Source: Clostridium_AD sp050717545 (GTDB taxonomy: Bacteria; Bacillota; Clostridia; Clostridiales; Clostridiaceae). From it: DNA of 64,000 nt. Position 1 is the stretch's first letter. Each line of letters starts with the position of its first letter. Under the pieces are notes generated by a model. The model saw nothing but the letters and a program-made list of their open reading frames with translations, ran no database searches and was not told the origin of the DNA. Where the stretch lies: contig NZ_JBOITN010000019.1 in the NCBI RefSeq assembly GCF_050717545.1, positions 129,748 to 193,747 on the forward strand. The letters are read 5' to 3'. Both the position numbers and the translations under genes were made by a program. This document shows, piece by piece, positions 63,489-64,000 of this stretch.

Positions 63489-63772
63489 TAAAAAAAACCT
63501 CCGTCTCAAGAAAGAGACGAAAGTAATATTCCGCGGTACCACTCTAGTTAGGTTTTACACCTCACTTACAAATATAACGGTTTAAACCGTACTTGTTTTC
63601 ACAAGTAAGCTCTTATTTGTAGGCTTGAGCCCACAAGTAAATCATAGGTAAGTTCATATTATATCATTACTGCTTTTCACCAAAGAGGCACAAAATAAAT
63701 AATATCTATGTCCCAATAGCAGTTCTCTTTAAAATGATATATATATTACTGCTCCTAATCAAAGCAATTTAT
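63489..63772 (-). promoter_or_regulatory. T-box riboswitch, leucine type
   Basis: On the minus strand the T-box core AGAGTGGTACCGCGG is followed by the terminator CGTCTC/GAGACG (forward positions 63502-63507 and 63514-63519) and a T run. The specifier is CTT (forward AAG at 63650-63652) in GAACTTACC, a leucine codon, agreeing with leuS. Confidence 0.92.
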
Positions 63773-63879
63773 TATATTATTATATTATTGTAGTCTTTGT
63801 TTGTTATAGTATTATTATCCATTATAATTTAAAAAAAATTTTAAGTCAAGAATGCCAGTTATTTTAATTTCTTAATATG

Positions 63880-64000
63880 ATTGATTTATGATAATGTCTT
63901 ACTATACCACATTTGATTATGTCCCAAATTTCAAAAAATATAGTATACTAAAACCTCATGACAAGAAATGAGGTGGGCGTAATTAGAAAGGTGATTTTAA
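63880..64000 (+). promoter_or_regulatory. Promoter and leader of a gene starting beyond the window
   Basis: A TATACT box is visible near 63944-63949. Then CCTCAT (63954-63959) and ATGAGG (63968-63973) form a small hairpin, and AAAGGTGA (63987-63994) followed by TTTTAA is a typical ribosome binding site, so a start codon probably lies just past base 64000. The gene itself is not seen. Confidence 0.5.

Overview
The window looks like chromosome of a strictly anaerobic, spore-forming, low-GC Gram-positive bacterium, most probably Clostridium sensu stricto. The evidence is very AT-rich DNA, strong purine-rich ribosome binding sites (often with TTG or GTG starts), three T-box leaders, a lysine riboswitch, a ger spore-germination cluster, desulfoferrodoxin, a clostridial-type PepV and a Firmicutes-type 6S RNA. 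Most of it is ordinary housekeeping DNA; no prophage, CRISPR array or conjugative element was seen.

Layout. 1-8.8 kb: the tail of a PAS-containing signalling protein, a DUF3231 protein, a small membrane protein, signal peptidase I, an orphan PqqD-family protein behind an unusually structured leader, dipeptidase PepV behind 17-bp tandem repeats, a dipeptide epimerase and the RNA-polymerase recycling ATPase HelD. 8.8-10.1 kb: a RAYT-type (Y1) transposase gene bracketed by inverted copies of a 14-bp REP-like motif. 10.2-14 kb: 6S RNA followed by a three-gene unit (short-repeat protein, MoxR-like AAA+ ATPase, metallopeptidase/VWA protein). 14-24 kb: SemiSWEET, TruA, a DUF362 ferredoxin-like protein, a MarR regulator with a heterodimeric ABC exporter, a chemoreceptor and a diguanylate cyclase.

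24-36 kb: Pgi, AsnB, a double-P-loop ATPase, a lysine-riboswitch-controlled aspartokinase/LysA operon, a degraded membrane-protein gene, a CDF cation exporter and an M18 aminopeptidase. 36-44.6 kb is one giant gene for a cyclic beta-1,2-glucan synthase-like protein (about 2885 aa). 44.7-64 kb: a small acidic protein, desulfoferrodoxin, T-box-controlled trpS, prfC, an ECF S-component, a divergent ger cluster, an AlbA_2/ATPase-like regulator, T-box-controlled tyrS, an orphan FliK-like/FlhB-like pair, a metallophosphoesterase, a small alarmone synthetase and T-box-controlled leuS.

The most interesting material is non-coding. A family of long imperfect palindromes (about 160-280 bp) occurs three times, each starting just after the stop codon of a plus-strand gene (13975, 32121, 47071). 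A candidate multi-helix RNA leader precedes the PqqD gene (3043-3167). Three 15-bp repeats lie at the start site of the MarR/ABC operon. Three GC-rich 18-bp repeats sit inside the tyrosine T-box. Tandem repeats of 17 and 23 bp precede pepV and the alarmone synthetase. All assignments come from reading sequence motifs; no database search was run.
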